A DNA stretch of 64,000 bases from Idiomarina aquatica (lineage in GTDB: Bacteria > Pseudomonadota > Gammaproteobacteria > Enterobacterales > Alteromonadaceae): NCBI RefSeq assembly GCF_004362895.1, contig NZ_SNXI01000001.1, forward strand, positions 331,171 through 395,170, read 5' to 3'. Shown here piece by piece: positions 62,842-64,000 of this stretch. The position numbers and the translations under genes are program-made. The notes under the pieces were generated by a model, which searched no databases, had not been told where the DNA came from, and saw nothing but the letters and a program-made list of their open reading frames with translations. Every line of letters begins with the position of its first letter. Position 1 is the stretch's first letter.

Positions 62842-64000
62842 GGCTGTGTGAAAACTATTGATCACCTTTTGGTCTAAGAAGACTTTTTATATGATCAATC
62901 GGTCTTAAGTATCGGTCCTCAATTGATATCTGAATTGGTACAATAAAACTATCAAAAAATTGATAGGTTTCAATCACATGTCGAGATTTATCGAAGGCCA
63001 AAGCCGAACACAAAGCACGCTGTTTCCCGAAGTTTTAGATGACTACATCCATGAAGATAATCCGGTTCGTGCAGTCGATATGTTTATCAATTCATTAGGT
63101 TTATCTGACTTGGGTTTTGCACGTTGCCAACCAGCCAACACAGGTAGGCCAAGCTATTCTCCGGCAACCATGCTCAAGATTTACCTTTATGGTTATCTTA
63201 ATCGCATTCAATCAAGCAGACGTTTAGAAAAAGAAACTCAGCGTAATGTCGAGTTGATGTGGCTGGTTGAGCGTCTTACCCCAGATTTTAAAACGATTGC
63301 CGATTTCAGACGTGACAACGGCAACGCGATACAACAAGTCTGTAAGCGTTTTGTGTTGATATGCCGCGAACTCAATATGTTTACGTATGCCATCGTGGCT
63401 ATTGACGGTACCAAATTCAAAGCGGTTAACAATATCGCTAAGAACTACTCTCGCGGTTTGATTAAGACCTGTATCGAAACGACCGAAAAAGATATTGCGA
63501 ATTATCTTATGGAACTCGATAGAGCAGACCGCCAGTCCCGCACTGACGACATGGAAAAAGTGAAAGGTAAGCTGGTGAAACTGCAAGCGCGCCTTGAAAG
63601 CGAAAAAGCGATGCAGCAAGAACTGGAAACTTTACCCGATAAACAGATTTCTTATACCGACCCCGATAGCAGGCGAATGGCACTCAAGCATAAAGGCGTA
63701 TTAGTCGGCTACAATGTTCAAGCGGCTGTCGACACCAAACATCACTTGATACTTGCCCATTACGTGACTAATAACCCAAGTGACAGACATCAGCTTGTCC
63801 CGATGAGCCAGCATGTGCAACAAGCGTTAGGTAAACAAGACATTACCATTCTTGCTGATAGAGGTTATGACGATAGCACGAGCTTTAAGACTGTTCATCA
63901 GGCAAGCGTTACTGCAATTGTTCCGAAGATCCGTACTTCGGCTAATCGAAAAAAAGGACTGTTTACCAAAGAAGACTTTGTCTATAACAAAGAAAAAGAC
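62842..64000 (+). mobile_element. IS1182-family insertion sequence, left part
   Basis: The element is cut by the window edge. GGCTGTGTGAAAAC at 62842 is my candidate left terminal inverted repeat, about 135 bp before the transposase start; a CTATCA-n6-TGATAG hairpin (62949-62966) lies just before the ribosome site. The right end and target duplication are not visible, so the exact boundary is provisional. Confidence 0.6.
62978..64000 (+). CDS. IS1182-family transposase, C-terminus outside window
   Basis: 341 codons from ATG 62978 (MSRFIEGQSRTQSTLFPEVL), open to the window end. N-terminal DUF772 helix-turn-helix part (GRPSYSPATMLKIYLYGYLN), then DDE transposase with the first Asp in AIDGTKFKAV and the second in ILADRGYDDS; the last Glu would be further right. 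No frameshift or stop is seen, so it may be intact. IS1182 elements move by cut-and-paste DDE chemistry. Confidence 0.93.
   Translation, partial: MSRFIEGQSRTQSTLFPEVLDDYIHEDNPVRAVDMFINSLGLSDLGFARCQPANTGRPSYSPATMLKIYLYGYLNRIQSSRRLEKETQRNVELMWLVERLTPDFKTIADFRRDNGNAIQQVCKRFVLICRELNMFTYAIVAIDGTKFKAVNNIAKNYSRGLIKTCIETTEKDIANYLMELDRADRQSRTDDMEKVKGKLVKLQARLESEKAMQQELETLPDKQISYTDPDSRRMALKHKGVLVGYNVQAAVDTKHHLILAHYVTNNPSDRHQLVPMSQHVQQALGKQDITILADRGYDDSTSFKTVHQASVTAIVPKIRTSANRKKGLFTKEDFVYNKEKD

Noticed and set aside
54438..64000. Prophage
   Set aside because: There are integrase, Xis and Xre genes but no capsid, terminase, portal, tail or lysis genes in the window, so I call it an island and not a prophage.
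54438..64000. CRISPR array
   Set aside because: No regularly spaced direct repeats of 25-40 bases with unique spacers were seen in this region or elsewhere in the window.

Overview
The window is chromosomal DNA from a marine gammaproteobacterium, most likely an Idiomarina-like member of the Alteromonadales. Moderate GC, gyrA-serC-hisC-aroA-cmk with divergent ubiG, nrdA-nrdB-yfaE, and thrS-infC-rpmI-rplT-pheS-pheT-ihfA support the class. The genus is an inference from overall protein similarity. There are three parts: housekeeping operons (1-31 kb and 42-54 kb), a photo-oxidative stress block (31.8-42.4 kb), and an island next to a tRNA-Val gene (54.4 kb to the right end).

Left part. On the minus strand lie gyrA, serC, hisC, aroA and the 5' part of cmk. 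On the plus strand follow ubiG, a Gph/MupP-type phosphatase, and the class Ia ribonucleotide reductase genes (nrdA, nrdB, the ferredoxin yfaE) behind two NrdR boxes, then grxA. After that come hrpA, an exported isoaspartyl peptidase, a YhaV/PrlF toxin-antitoxin pair with a palindromic operator, sbcB, a GMC oxidoreductase, an RND/YCF48/DUF1329 envelope cluster, and a four-gene overlapping operon (Nif3-like, cmoM, lipid kinase, beta-hydroxyacid dehydrogenase).

Stress block. A long minus-strand run (DUF523-DUF1722, phrB, NTF2-like, SDR, FAD amine oxidase-like, DUF1365, Cfa-like methyltransferase, DUF2878, chalcone isomerase-like, DUF3833) resembles the light and singlet-oxygen response of marine bacteria. 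It combines DNA photorepair with lipid alkylation. Divergent from it are a LON-domain gene and rpoE-chrR. The ChrR protein keeps all eight zinc ligands known from Rhodobacter ChrR with identical internal spacing. The LON gene and rpoE each have a GATCC-N16-CGT element upstream, a plausible binding site for this sigma factor.

Translation block. The thrS to ihfA cluster includes infC with an ATT start codon. It is followed by an EamA transporter, a 166-bp imperfect inverted-repeat element, a CPXCG protein, riboflavin synthase, a DUF3080 lipoprotein and aidB.

Island. Immediately after tRNA-Val(GAC) lie a divergent Xre repressor and Xis/AlpA-like protein with repeated operator-like sites, a tyrosine integrase and an OB-HD protein. 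Then, on the opposite strand, come integron-type cassettes without an integron integrase in view: one well-formed attC site, one attC-like site and one truncated attC. The best-bounded cassette encodes a two-domain protein with a C-terminal TIR/nucleoside-deoxyribosyltransferase-like domain. A neighbour encodes a zinc-ribbon protein with a HEPN-type R-x4-H motif. A LytS/LytTR two-component pair with a lipoprotein hydrolase, and an IS1182-family transposase cut by the window edge, complete the region.
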